Made by a program: the position numbers and the translations under genes
The notes under the pieces: generated by a model
Told to the model about the DNA's origin: nothing
The model's input: the letters and a program-made list of their open reading frames with translations, nothing else
The model's database searches: none
Part shown: in pieces, positions 49,513-60,990 of the stretch
Position numbering within the stretch: the first letter of the stretch is position 1
Layout of the letters: every line of letters begins with the position of its first letter
Origin: Serripes groenlandicus
Lineage: Eukaryota; Mollusca; Bivalvia; Cardiida; Cardiidae
Reading direction: 5' to 3'
NCBI GenBank assembly: GCA_031761405.1
Contig: JASEVX010000008.1
Coordinates: 45,498,507 to 45,562,506 of the forward strand
DNA length: 64,000 bases

Positions 49513-50176
49513 GTTTAAAAGTACATGCAGTAAAGATTCTTGCCTCTAAATTCTTGTTTATATACATGGTCATATATATTTTGACTGAATGGCATACAGA
49601 CAATGTTTAATTATGTCTTGAGCAAATTTTATACAGATTGTAAAACAATTGCTTTGACTTAATTGATCTAAAATGGATATTGATTGGTCAATATATTCAA
49701 CAATTATTGCTACTATATAACAACTCCATTGATTAATTGTGAAAGGTAGCCTGTAATAAAATAACATGTCATTTCAATTGGCTGCAGTTACTGTTCTTGT
49801 ATGACCAGGCAATATGACAATATTCCATATTTGTTAAAATTCATTCATGCACCATCTTATTTATGTACACACTGGAGACATAATTGTATCCAGCACCCAA
49901 ATGACAATAAATATCAGACTAAAGTTGACGATATTTAATATCATTGAAACTGAAGCAAAATTTAAGCAACTACAATGAAGATATGTAATTGACATTAGTT
50001 AACAAAAGTCAGATAATACTTCGGTATACATGTATTGAATTAACACTAAATTGTTGTCGTACAAGGACATATAGTTTCAATCCTAATGAAATGTTAATAA
50101 AGGGGGACATACTATCATTAGTATACAATTTATAAATAATAAGAAATATGACTTATTATAGACCTAAAAGCTGCAT
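49513..50176. other. Intergenic, no gene
   Basis: AT-rich unique sequence with no recognisable exon, repeat end or RNA gene. Confidence 0.6.
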
Positions 50177-50380
50177 TAACCATTTCCCAGATACAGAAAA
50201 TCTGCCTCAGACCATGTTGAAAAAAAATCTCCAAATAGTTGACACATCTATAAATGAGAGTGTAATGATTGAATAAACTTGAAAACATAGGGGCAAATGG
50301 AGCTTGAGCAATTTCTCCTTTTGCCTCAATGTTTCCAAAAGTCGTCTACTGCTGAGGCAACAGATATGGGGAAGAGTTAA
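50177..50380. mobile_element. Foldback MITE (family 3)
   Basis: Starts 'taaccatttcccagatac' and ends 'gatatggggaagagttaa', with an inner 'ccttttgcctcaatgttt' / 'aaacataggggcaaa' pair. Confidence 0.7.
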
Positions 50381-50433
50381 ACATTGTTCTTAACAATTAT
50401 ATCATTTTATAGTAAGCTTGTATAAGTCAGTTG

Positions 50434-50766
50434 TCACTTCCGACGAGCTCCATGCTGTGGGGTATCATCAAGCATTCGTTTTGTTTTCCCTTGCCGACAT
50501 TCTGGAAGATCACCTAATGACTCAAAGTGCGCTTCAGGGCCAAAATAGTATTCTATTTTATCACCACTATTTCGTTTGAGAATTCCGCTCCAAACAAAGT
50601 TTGGTAGCACACTGTCATGGTTCCCGACAGTTTCTATGTTATTTATTTGAAATTGAAATAGGTCACATAGTCTCTCAATAACTGACTGAGGTGGTAGCCA
50701 TTTCTTTGGTTTTGAAGCCCCCCCCCCCCCCCCCCCCCCTTTTGACTGGCATCTTCTTTTTTGCAT
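50434..50766 (-). CDS. Unrecognised 110-codon frame with poly-Gly tract
   Basis: ATG at 50,766, TAA-type stop at 50,434. The N-terminus is basic and followed by seven glycines from a C22 tract on the + strand (50,718-50,739). The rest looks like ordinary globular protein ('WLPPQSVIERLCDLFQF', 'LPNFVWSGILKR') and ends basic. The mixed composition, unlike the surrounding low-complexity DNA, argues for an exon or a retrocopy fragment. I recognise no family. It could be a chance frame; the homopolymer also makes the frame uncertain. Confidence 0.3.
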   Translation of the reverse strand: MQKRRCQSKGGGGGGGASKPKKWLPPQSVIERLCDLFQFQINNIETVGNHDSVLPNFVWSGILKRNSGDKIEYYFGPEAHFESLGDLPECRQGKTKRMLDDTPQHGARRK

Positions 50767-51639
50767 ATAGTGATAGCCCGAATATCATGAAAGAAAATAT
50801 TTGAATGTTAGTGTCTTTTTGGGGTGAACAGATCTTTTATTAAATTGACGAAAAGAATTGAGTAATCCCGTCCGCTAAAAATATGGTTAATTTTAGGGTA
50901 ATTGATGCGAAGTCCTTGGTTATCATCGGTTACTGGGCTTAAAATGGCGCACTATCCCCACAAATGGAATAGGCTAATATGGTTTGCCTATACTGTCTTA
51001 ATATGTTGTATTGTATTAAACGCAGTACATTTTCATGTATACGATGTACATATTTCATTTGACATGGTACATTTTACTTGATATGCAGTGCCTTTTCCGT
51101 TATACATGGTGGTTCTTTAATTATATGCAGTGCAAAAGTGTGTAGATACAGTAGAATAACCATTATATGGTGTGCAAACAACGTCATATGCAATACAAAC
51201 AACATTATATGCATTATATACATTCAGTGTATGGAAACATGCGGTGGTATTTTGATTATATACAGTAGTGTTACTTTTATATGCGGTGCATTTTTCATTA
51301 CGATGATCATGCTTTTCTGCATTCTCCGGAATGATTTCCGAAAATTATCGAGTATGACAGCCCATTTCAATCAAAGCTCTGAAAGCATTGTATAGGGGCC
51401 TCTGTAAGTTGAAAATATATGGCATAGTTTATATGGATACACGTTGTTGAAACAATGTCTCATCGGCATGTAAACAAACCAAACCAAAACTGTTTGAAAC
51501 AACACAAATTGCCTGCCAATAACCACAACCTAATTATCAAAGTTTGAGGTTTTTCTGTATAACAAATAAAATCATGAATTACAAAAGATTGACAAACCGA
51601 GCAGCGACCATTAAAGGCATACGCGGGATTTGCCACTGC

Positions 51640-53440
51640 GCATCACAGCTGCGAAACTGCCAGTGAATTCATAACCTGTATATTTTGGTGAATTCGTACC
51701 CTGGTATAAGTGAATTCGTAACCTATCGTAAATGTTTATGTAACCTTTGTAATTTTTACATTTTTATATTTCAGAATTTGTGTTTACAAAATATATTTTA
51801 CTATATTTTGATGTAATATTATTAATAAATAATTAAAAAGTTAAAGATTACGGCCATATAGTTGGCGGTTTTGTGCTAAGTAACAAAGTGTCAGTTGTTA
51901 ATTAGGTGTGAGATACACTACAGTTTAGTTTCAATGACAAATGAGGCATGAGTTATCTCCCTTAGACTAAGACTGAAGATGCCCATAGAACATACAGTTT
52001 GTGTTAGTAGAGTAGTTTCACTTTGGTTTAAGTTGTGTGTTGATAACTTTCAAATGTGTGTGATCATCAGATGCCAAATCGATATGATGTGATCTAACGG
52101 GTCAATACTTATGCAAGTTTTAATTATTTGTTAGTCTTTCACATATATATTTCTGTATCCTTTTTTGGCTCTTTTTATATGGAGAAATGTTTATAATTCA
52201 TTTAGTTTAAAAACCTTTTGGTCTCATAAATTTATATTTATATAGTATTCTGTACAATTATTGATGCCTTTCCAGCTGCATATACATAGAGCACCAAATT
52301 GAACAGGAATTAGCTCCAGAAAAGACTTGAAAGTACAAAAAATGTATACATACAAGTCAATTTGTTATTATTTAGACTTCCAATAAAATGCTCGAAAATT
52401 TGACTAAAGTTTACTAAATCGTCGTTTGTCGAACGTACTCTACACAAAATCTATCTCGGTGACCTATATATATATTGTCATATTAGATTTTGCATATGGG
52501 AGAAGAATACATAGTCCAAAGTACAAGAGCTGATCAACGGTGTATCTATTTAGTAGCATACTGTATATTGGAATCATGCTGATACATGTAATTGACAGAC
52601 TATCGAAATTATGCGAGTTATAGTTTTTGTGCAATTAATTCACATCTGCAGGTCATTGGTTTCCTATAAACCAAGTTTGAAATTGATACATTGAAACTTT
52701 ATTGAGACAATGGCCGAAGACAAAGATTTGCAAATGGAGATTATACCTAAAAAACGCACATCAAATTTATGTTCGCAATATTGGATCGTTCTCCTAATCA
52801 CAATGTAAAATTATTTAAGTCTTCGTTTTGTGATTTTGTGATTATAAACATTTTAAATTTATTACTAAATAAATATTAGTAAACAGCGTTACTTATCGTT
52901 ACTCATCAACCATCGCCTGCAACCTAGTATTACTTAAACGCAGGTGCTCACAACAACACCGTCGTCGTAGCCTAGTGTCTAAGAACGAAGTACTTCAAAC
53001 CTCAAAGTTCACTTTTCATTGGTTCGATTGTCTGTCTGGTTTTGTTTCTAAATTTGATTTGTATATAATATACATACGGCCATCTCTTTTTCCTTTCAGA
53101 CAATTTCATTTAGTCAATCATAAGTTTCCCTTTCATCTTCAAATGTTCTCAATGCTAGTGCAATGTCAATGTACGTGTACTCTTGCCCTAAATGTTACAA
53201 CGTATCATACATGCACATATATCTTATTTTATAAGATTAACTCGACAATATAGAATACATATAATTAATCGGCATATCTTTAATTTAATAATTTTAAGAA
53301 AGGAGAATCATGCTCGCATAACACAACATGAGAATCATGATAAAAAGGCCATAAATGTAAAATACATTCCGATTTAGAGATTCGAACCTGTGATCATTGC
53401 ATTGGCAGCTATGTTTGCAAACAGACATACATACATACTG
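51640..53440. other. Interior of inverted-repeat segment, no gene
   Basis: Unique AT-rich sequence. It holds three spaced 'gtgaattcgtaacct' repeats (51,662-51,730) and a tRNA-like fragment 'agagattcgaacctgtgat' at ~53,377. No convincing exon. Confidence 0.5.
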
Positions 53441-53449
53441 ATATATCAA

Positions 53450-53800
<351 letters not shown>

Positions 53801-54623
53801 ATACAGACAGCCAGCAGGACGGACGGATAATTAATCCATAAGTGCCTAAGAGCTTTACAGACAAACAAATTCAAATTCAAATTCAAATTCTTTTATACTC
53901 AGAATCAATCCAATGATTTTCATGAGAATAATACAGACATTAGACTACACACAAAGTATTGATTACAGAAGATTTATTTGTTTGTGTTTGGGAAATGGTA
54001 CATGTTATGGTACTGGTAATGTATTTGTTAACCTATATAAGCCGCATCTAGCGATTTCGGGTTTAATTGAATCTCCGCAACGGGACTATACAAGGTAAAT
54101 TGGCCTTAAACTAATTAGGCTACAGTTCTACAGTGTATTTGTCAACAGATACATCTAGGACTAGATGACATGTTGACGGACACAGAATCGTCAATTTACA
54201 CAAATGCAAATACATTAAGACCCAAAATAGGTAGAAGCGGCTCACATGTAAAACAAATTTTGACCCTACGGTTATAACTCGTTTGTTTGCTGAAATTAAC
54301 TAATTGACTTTACATTTCCTAATTGGCTCGACAAACTGACAGACAGACAAACGGAATGAAGGAAAACTATCAAGACAAAAGGAGAAACTGCTTATCGTGA
54401 CCATTTCTTCTTTTTCCACAAAGGTTTCAACTATTTTCAATAATTATACCTTCATTTACAGAGATGTAATCTGTTTCAAGTTATTCAAAATGTGCCTGAA
54501 AGGGGGAAAGAGCAAATAAATGCCTGTAGTAAAACGTTAAAATATCTAGAGTATGGAAAGAATTGACATGAAGCAGATTTGAAAGCATTGTGTGAAAAGG
54601 AGGAATTGCTTATGGAATCGATT

Positions 54624-54815
54624 AACCATTTCCCCCTTACAGACGCTTTTTTATGCATATGCAGCAGACGACATTTGAAAACATCTTTACAAAAGATGAA
54701 ATTGCTTATCATAGGCAAGTTCTACTTCTGCTACTATGTTTTCAAATCCTTTCAATAATTAGAAATTTATTTACAGTGATTTTCATATGTATTCTAGGTC
54801 GTCTGTTGTAGACAG
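54624..54815. mobile_element. Foldback MITE (family 3)
   Basis: Starts 'aaccatttcccccttac', inner arms 'gcagcagacgacatttgaaa' and 'gtcgtctgttgtagac'. A second eroded copy lies at 54,365-54,500. Confidence 0.7.
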
Positions 54816-55229
54816 TACGGTCGCCGTTTAAAAACAACGCTGGCTTAGACGGTGTTAATCGGTAATTTCCGGGAATATTCCGGAGAATGCCGGAAAGTAC
54901 CTTCATTACAATGAAAATGCACCGCATATAAAGCTATATACACCATGTATATACTAGTAAAGACCGAACATAATAACCAAGAAAATGCCGCTTCTACCAT
55001 GAATAGTATTGCTAAATGAATTGCGTACAATACTTTTTATGAACACATAAGTCATAATTCACCACGTATAGAATTAATCGCGAGCACTTCAAATATGTAA
55101 ATGTATCACACCTATTAACCAACATACAACGTATACAGGTAAAACTACTGCATATAATCAAAATACTACCAAATGTATCGAAACACTGACTGCATATAAT
55201 GTCATTTGTACTGCCCCAGTCATAGTGTC

Positions 55230-55640
55230 ACGTTTTTGCCTCGCCGTTGTGCCCCTTTTCTGATTCCCACGATTTAGCAAATTTCAGCAGGGTGCCGCGA
55301 TGTGCCGCGTTGTTGCCACGTCATAGACACGTGCTAGCCATGCTGTCGCCTCGTTGTATTCCCGTTGTGACACAATTTAAAGGTGCGTTATATCTCGCTG
55401 TCGGCACGCTGTCACCTCGTTGTCGATACGTTGTTCCACTCTGTGCTTCGTTATGCCTCGCTGCCGCCACGTTCAGTTAAAACGCGTCACGCATTGATGA
55501 CTCTCTACCAAGACTGTTGAAATAATTACAATCCATTGACGCGAGAGAGTATCATATATAGCTTACCACAACGTACCAAACCGTAGCACAACATAGCAGA
55601 AACGTAGCACAACGTAAAACACCGTAGCATAACAGTAGTA
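55230..55640. repeat. Two short degenerate tandem repeats
   Basis: 55,290-55,480 has repeated 'gtcgcctcgttgt'-type phrases. 55,565-55,640 has 'gtagcacaacgta'-type units. Both adjoin the Polinton-like element. Confidence 0.55.
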
Positions 55641-55690
55641 CAGTATTGCCGGTTCTGGGACATTTTTCATTTCCCTACCATCTTCGTTTT

Positions 55691-55890
55691 AACCATCTTC
55701 CTGGTCCACTTTAACTTGTTAACACTTTATGACTCAATCTCTATTCATCCACCATCTTCCTGGACTACTTTAACGTTTTAACCATCTTCCTGGTCCATTT
55801 TAACTTGTTAACCTCTTTATGACTCAATCTCTATTCATCCACCATCTCTCTGGACTACTTTAACGTTTTAACCATCTTCCTGGTCCACTT
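55691..55890. repeat. ~89-bp tandem repeat at the element's left edge
   Basis: 'accatcttcctggtccactt' starts units at 55,692, 55,781 and 55,871. It may be part of the terminal inverted repeat, since Polinton ends can hold tandem repeats; this is inference. Confidence 0.7.
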
Positions 55891-55931
55891 TAGAATAATT
55901 ATAAACGATGACAAGCGGGTCCTCTTGTCTC

Positions 55932-56531
55932 TTACACTTCTTGCGGGTCCTCTTGTCTCTCGCGGATTCCTACAGACGCCGATGCCCATAAGCCTTCAAG
56001 CTTATTTTTAAACTTCATAATCCATGACAGTGCCTTTACTTTCTTTTTAATATTATTAACTTTTACATTAAGCTTTTTATCTACTTCTTCTTGATCATGT
56101 AAAAATTGTAAAATAAATTTAAATTTTTCATTTTCTTTTTCTTGGTCATTTAAATGTTTATCAATATAAGCTCTCAAATCATCTACATAATGCTTGGTAG
56201 CAGCACCCTGATCATCTAATGGATCAACAGCATTAGAAATGTTGTGGGTATTCATATTGAGTGTACCTGATGCTGACTTCGTGCCATCCATTTTTAAAAA
56301 TTGTTGAAGAGCAATATCCTTTTGTGCATCTACATAATGCTTGGTAGCAGCATCCTGATTATCTAATGGATCAACAACATTAGATATTTTGTTTGTATCC
56401 ATATTGAGTGGACCGGATGCCGTACTTGTCCTAACCCTTCTTAAAAAATTAGTGTTTATATAAGTAATACTTACCCCGGAGTCTGATGTATTAAATGCAC
56501 TAAAACTACGACCAAATTTATCGACAGGCAT
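55932..56531 (-). CDS. Fibre-like protein with phage tail-collar-type repeats
   Basis: 199 aa, ATG at 56,531, intact. Two repeats, residues ~42-68 and ~91-117, each run 'LNM' to 'AATKHYVD' ('DPLDNQDAATKHYVD', 'DPLDDQGAATKHYVD'). This motif is known from bacteriophage tail-fibre shafts. Residues 118-199 are highly charged and helical-looking, probably a coiled coil that would trimerise the protein. A role as a host-attachment fibre on a virion is inference. It starts 28 bp after the protease stop and is probably co-transcribed with it. The C-terminal codons lie in an 18-bp direct repeat ('cgggtcctcttgtctct' twice, 55,917 and 55,943). Confidence 0.65.
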   Translation of the reverse strand: MPVDKFGRSFSAFNTSDSGVSITYINTNFLRRVRTSTASGPLNMDTNKISNVVDPLDNQDAATKHYVDAQKDIALQQFLKMDGTKSASGTLNMNTHNISNAVDPLDDQGAATKHYVDDLRAYIDKHLNDQEKENEKFKFILQFLHDQEEVDKKLNVKVNNIKKKVKALSWIMKFKNKLEGLWASASVGIRERQEDPQEV

Positions 56532-56558
56532 TTTTTAAAAAAAAAGGATACCCTTTCT

Positions 56559-56993
56559 TTAAAGCAGATTGTTGATAATGTTTTGCAAGCTGTCTCCATC
56601 TGACAATAGTTTCAAAACATACAAGCATAGATGTCCACATATAACTGTCCCCGCCTTTTGAACTTGATGAGTGTTGTATGTAATTGGTTGTGCTAAATAG
56701 TTTATCAACTCAGTAGGTGGTTGTAAACCATAGCTATCAAAATAGAACTTGTTTTTTCCATCTTTCCACCATGCAACCCAATGTGTGCCACCACCAGTAC
56801 TAGTTCCATATTGATCATTTAGGTTGTCGTTGTCATCTAGGTTGAGTATACCACACTCCTTTTTTTTAAGACGACCATTACGCATAAACACCCCTCTAAA
56901 ATGTGGTATTTTTAATAACTTGACAGCATCTATCAATTCTAGATTGCTTAATGGTTTGTTTAGTAGGACTACATTGTCAACTGATATGTACAT
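56559..56993 (-). CDS. PRO: Adenain-like cysteine protease (maturation protease)
   Basis: 144 aa, intact, ATG at 56,993 preceded by a TATA-like 'tttatataaa'. It belongs to the C5/Ulp1-like fold that cleaves capsid precursors in adenoviruses and Polintons. Candidate triad: His71 ('GTHWVAWW'), Asp86 ('FYFDSYG'), Cys119 ('VICGHLCLY'). Gln112, seven residues before the cysteine, sits as the oxyanion-hole glutamine does in adenain. It is shorter than adenovirus protease (about 200 aa) but complete around the active site. It lies directly downstream of the integrase, as is common in these elements. Confidence 0.85.
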   Translation of the reverse strand: MYISVDNVVLLNKPLSNLELIDAVKLLKIPHFRGVFMRNGRLKKKECGILNLDDNDNLNDQYGTSTGGGTHWVAWWKDGKNKFYFDSYGLQPPTELINYLAQPITYNTHQVQKAGTVICGHLCLYVLKLLSDGDSLQNIINNLL

Positions 56994-57003
56994 TTTATAT
57001 AAA

Positions 57004-57954
57004 CTATATTTTTGTTAGTGCGCTAATATCAACCAATGAATTAAAGGACTCTGGATAACCAAACCACTTTACAAGAGCCTTTTTACCCTTTTTTCGTATT
57101 ACCTTCTCAATCCTAAACATCTCTTGGTTAGTTTTTTGAAGCTCCTGCTCGTAGAATGTACCTTGAATTTCCTCTTCGTTGTAGTCTCTCATTTTGTATG
57201 TTACAGGGTTGGTATACTGAATCTATGATACCGTAAACACCTCCTCAGTCCATCTCGGTGTGTACCCCTTCTCAAACGTCCTCTTCTTTTTAGTAATCCT
57301 AACCCTATTACCAACAGCAAATTTTGGTTCTGAGTGACTTGTTGGCATATCCTTATACAGATTTCTATACACACGATTCTCATTCTTTTTCATACTAGAT
57401 TCTACAGGAGTCATCTTTATCGAAGAATGCTTTGTGATGTTATATTGATCTACAAGATCATTCAATATATTAATGTATTTCCTGGTGGAATTAGCGGTGA
57501 AGTACTTCCACATTTGTTCCTTCATTGTTCTGTTCCATCTCTCAACCACAGATGACTTTTCTTCATTCTCCGTACTGTAGATCTCAACAAGGTTTTGTAC
57601 ATTCTTGTTATAGAACTTTTTACCCTTGTCCACCCACATTTTCTTCGGTCTCCGATCCTTTAAGATCTGCTTCAATGCATCTGCAACATATTTTCCAGTT
57701 TTATCCTTTAGCTGTATCATCCAACCATACTTTGAAAAGATGTCAATTACAGTCAACAAGTACTTGAAGTTGTTGTTTTCTCTGGAAAAGCTCTGCATGT
57801 CTACTAAATCAGCAGCCCAAATTTCATCTATACCATTAACGTAGACTCTTCTCTTTTGAAACTTTGTATTGACTGGCTTGTGTAATTCTTTAGCTAATTG
57901 GTTAGTCCAAACTATTTGAGCTTTTTTTAGGCTGTTTAACACCCATCCCAAAGT
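57004..57954 (-). pseudogene. INT: Retrovirus-like integrase with chromodomain, disrupted
   Basis: The main open frame (57,951-57,226) carries the RNase-H-fold rve core. Catalytic candidates, counted from 57,951, are Asp48 ('WAADLVDM'), Asp108 ('MWVDKGKKFY') and Glu137 ('VVERWNRTMK'). The D-to-E gap is 28 residues rather than about 35, so a few residues seem to be missing. A TAG at 57,223-57,225 cuts the same frame; beyond it lies a chromodomain ('VKWFGYPESFNS', ~57,045-57,070) ending at 57,004. A TGA at 57,955-57,957 cuts off the N-terminal zinc-binding part, which I cannot find intact. Role: insertion of the element's DNA, with the chromodomain steering to chromatin. Confidence 0.85.
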
Positions 57955-57974
57955 TCATCTTAGTTCCAATTATC

Positions 57975-58436
57975 TTTTGGACGATGCTTCGCTCTAACGT
58001 ACAGATGGGTTGTAAATTCCATCCAACTTGTTAATCATGCTCTTATCACCACAGTATTCCTCGTGCCGGTGTCTTTATTTTTAGCATAACACACATCATG
58101 ATGGTATGCAGCTTCATTTACACGATTTATTGGGATGCTCCAAGGCTTAAGAGTCATGTCTATATTCAGCCTTTTGTTAAGCTTTGTTCCAGGGCCAGTA
58201 AAGTTATGACCTGGCAGATGCATTTCAAAAGGTAGCTTGTTGATTAGGTTGTTGACAAATCCTTTACCCTTGACATTACAGGGTGCTGATCCTTTAACGA
58301 ATTGAGTTTTTGTAGAACCAAAAACGCTACATTTACCCTTCTTCATATTTCTTCCATTTTTAGTGACAAGAGTTTCCAAGCCATACATATCAGTAAGCTC
58401 TCGACATTTCACACAATACATTGTCATTGTTTTCAA
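57975..58436 (-). pseudogene. Zinc-ribbon + parvovirus-type phospholipase A2 protein, frameshifted
   Basis: ATG at 58,427 is the likely start; a non-ATG extension reaches 58,436. The first ~40 residues look like a zinc ribbon ('YCVKC' and 'KGKCSVFGS'), with the fourth cysteine replaced by Phe. Then comes a secreted/virion PLA2 signature: calcium-loop-like 'FTGPGT' (~76-81) and the catalytic His-Asp in 'EAAYHHDVCY' (~105-114). Such domains are used by parvoviruses and adintovirus-like elements to breach endosomes. The frame leaves homology at ~58,055 and stops at 58,035. Residues typical of the domain's end appear in another frame at ~57,980-58,030, so one frameshift broke the gene. Confidence 0.75.
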
Positions 58437-58463
58437 TATAAAAAATATTTTTTATACTAAAAT
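58437..58463. promoter_or_regulatory. Divergent AT-rich promoter of the element
   Basis: The ~30 bp between the divergent PLA2 and ATPase starts is almost pure A/T with TATA-like boxes reading both ways ('tataaaaaata', 'tttttatact'). Bidirectional transcription is inference from gene orientation. Confidence 0.4.
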
Positions 58464-59249
58464 ATGGAATTGAAAAATCTCTCGTGGAATGAAATGCAAT
58501 CCAAAAGGTTTAATCACCCTTTACTCCCAAGTCAATACGGGGAGTACTTATTGGGAGGTCAGGTTGTGGAAAGACTACCTTGCTGTTGAATCTGCTACTC
58601 AATGCGGGTTGGTTAGACTACAATCAATTATCTATATTTGGTAAAAGTTTGTTTCAACCAGAGTATAGGATATTGAAAAAGGCTTTTGAGGAAAAGCGTC
58701 CTAAAGAAGCGATCATTCAGTTATTTAACAATCAGAAGGGGATTATGAGTCTGGATGCTTCCCCAGTAGCTATAGTTGCGGAGATGAGCACAAATCTAAG
58801 ATACAAGTCTGACATCAAATGCAGCTTTTACGAAACGTCAGAGGATATACCAGATCCATGTGAACTTTGTCCAAACAACAAGAACCTTATGATCTTTGAT
58901 GATCTGTTTGCTTGAAAAGCAGAACAAATGTGAGTCATACTTCATTCGTGGAAGACATTCAAACGTGGACTGTTTCTACCTATCACAAAACTATTTTAAA
59001 CTCCCAAGACATACTATCCGCGAGAATGCAAACTTTATCGTTATGTTCCCCCAAGATCTTAAGAACATTAACCACATCTACAACGATCATGTCAGAAGTG
59101 ATATGTCAAACGATGAGTTAAGAATTTTATGTAAAAAGGCATGGAAAAAACCACATGGTTTTGTTGTGATTGACTTGTCCTGTAAGAAACATTATGGAAG
59201 TATAGGAGTGGGTTTGATACATTTTACATCCCATAAAAAAAATGTATGA
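58464..59249 (+). pseudogene. ATP: FtsK/HerA-type DNA-packaging ATPase, twice frameshifted
   Basis: ATG at 58,464 opens a frame that is lost near 58,515. A second frame carries the Walker A 'GRSGCGKTT' (58,553-58,579) and Walker B-like 'LMIFDDLF' and stops at 58,915. A third frame, entered around 58,900, carries the family's C-terminal segment with 'YLSQNYFKLPRHTIR' (~58,979-59,023) and stops at 59,249. Together this matches the A32-like packaging ATPases of Polintons and NCLDVs in order and length. The next gene's ATG overlaps the stop at 59,246. Not functional as it stands. Confidence 0.85.
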
Positions 59250-59997
59250 TACATAAAATGAATGCAAACAGTATTGATCTGCTAGAACGGATAGCAAAAA
59301 ATAAAGAACCTAAACGCTCATTCCAGATTGTGGTGAGGGATGATAGTACACATATCAATACCAGATTTAATCCACCATTATAACTCAATAAGAAGTATGA
59401 AATGGCTCTAGTCAACCTAGAGACGTACTTCAGCTTTCCAAACATCGATGATACAAACAACGTTTTTAGATACTCTCATGACAGGGGTAAGTCATAAATG
59501 AAGGAAGTTATGAAATCAGAGATCTTAACGCAATTATTCAGTCAAAAATGAGGCAAAATGGTCACTATAACACCCAAAATAATGATGATTACTATATTAG
59601 ATTATCAGCTAATTCTTATACTCAGAAAGCCATACTCATGTTAAAAAACAACTATCAAGTTAATTTTGATCAGGGTAATAAACATCTCAGAAAGGTTTTA
59701 GGGTTTAAGAGTAATATTTACAGTTATCACTATAATGAGTCTGAAAATGCGGTTGATATTATGTCGATTAATAGTATATTCGTCAACGTAGATGTATTTG
59801 AAGGCTCGTTTGTGAATGGAATATCATCACCTACAATATATAGCTTTTTCCCTAACGTCTCATCTGGATATACAATCATTGAAACCCCGAAAGACACGAT
59901 CAGTAGGATGGATACAATTTTAACAGATGAAGACGGATAACAGCTTAATCTCCGAGGAGAACAGTTGACTATGCAATTTCATATCCGAGAGGCTTGA
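59246..59997 (+). pseudogene. Probable minor capsid (penton-type) protein, disrupted
   Basis: Candidate ATGs at 59,246 and 59,258. In-frame TAAs at 59,381 and 59,495 interrupt the first part, which has 'MALVNLETYFSFPNI'. A frame change near 59,495 leads to a 130-codon stretch (59,548-59,940) rich in beta-prone sequence ('INSIFVNVDVFEGSFVNG'). That frame hits a TAA at 59,938 but stays open to TGA at 59,995. Position after the ATPase and beta-rich content suggest the single-jelly-roll minor capsid gene; identification is from general familiarity with Polinton proteins and needs a profile search. Confidence 0.55.
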
Positions 59998-60003
59998 CTA
60001 AAA

Positions 60004-60573
60004 AAAAGAATATTGTATAAAAATAGTTATACGAATGTAATAGTGTCAATTTTAGATGGTCAAAAGGAGAAGCTTAAATCAGGTCTTCAATCTGGAGAAG
60101 CGGTTTCTATAAGATTAAGCTATCACGATCTAAGTGGAGAAGATATACTCGCACTAACAAAGGCTCAAGTCACTAAAATGACAAAAGCTTATTAAGATGG
60201 GAAGGGGGTAACGTTCAAGATGAGTAAAGCTCAAATCAGATATAATCTTAAAGTGAAAGGAGGATTTCTCAGACTACTTGCAGGTTCAGTATCTAAAGTA
60301 GCTCCTTTTCTAATGAAATCAGTTCTCCCATCCTTAGGTATTGGAGCTCTGTTAGGACGACTAGCTAGTACGGGTGTGTCAAAGTAAATGGGTAATGGAT
60401 TATACCTTAAAAAGGGTGGATGTGTTTGTCAGGTAGAAACAGACGGAAAGGGACTCTATTTGGGACAATCGGGTGGTTCTGAAAAAAGAGGTGGTCTATA
60501 TAATGGACGGGGGTTATTTCTTGGTAAAAACAGCCCCTTCAGTAGTATCCCACTCTTAGGATTGCTTTTGTAA
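60004..60573 (+). pseudogene. Glycine-rich hydrophobic virion-type protein with two in-frame stops
   Basis: One frame runs ~190 codons with TAA at 60,193 and again at 60,385. The N-terminal part ends 'ALTKAQVTKMTKAY'. The middle is a hydrophobic segment ('VSKVAPFLMKSVLPSLGIG'). The C-terminal part, starting at ATG 60,388, is glycine-rich with repeated 'GNGLYL'/'GKGLYL'-type phrases and ends in a hydrophobic tail. It may be a membrane-active minor virion protein, comparable in position to the PX-type genes of Polintons; function unproven. No ATG is visible at the left end. Confidence 0.5.
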
Positions 60574-60651
60574 AGTCTATCATGGAAATTGGACATGGTA
60601 TATGTTACCTAATATATAAGATTTTAAAAAAAATATAATCATACTTAAAAT

Positions 60652-60990
60652 ATGGAATTAGAAGAAAACAGCAATGCTTCTGAATCTCTACTCAATAGAG
60701 GACATGGATATAGTTTGCATAGAATTAGTAAAATTCAGAAGTTGCTTGAAAATGAACGTGATAAGCGACAGACTCTGAGTAAAAACTATCATCGTGTATT
60801 TAACATCGTATCTAATATTTATACAGGTCTCATAACTGTAAGTGGAATTGGTTTACTTTCAACCATTATCGCAGCTCCAGTAGTTGTTGCTATGGAAGCT
60901 GCAGCTTTAGGGATAGGATAACTTAGCATCGGCGGAAGTTTTATAAATAAGAAACTCTCCTCAAATGCGGATGAAAATCTGAAATCTTAA
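60652..60990 (+). pseudogene. Small coiled-coil/membrane protein with one in-frame stop
   Basis: ATG at 60,652. Residues 1-50 are charged and helical ('RISKIQKLLENERDKRQTLS'), followed by two hydrophobic stretches ('NIYTGLITVSGIGLLSTII' and 'APVVVAMEAAALGIG'). A TAA at 60,919 is followed by 22 more sense codons in the same frame to 60,990. Family not named; it resembles accessory proteins of invertebrate Polinton-like elements. Confidence 0.45.

Noticed and set aside
51078..51395. 105-codon frame
   Set aside because: Lies within the subrepeats of the inverted-repeat arm and has biased composition.
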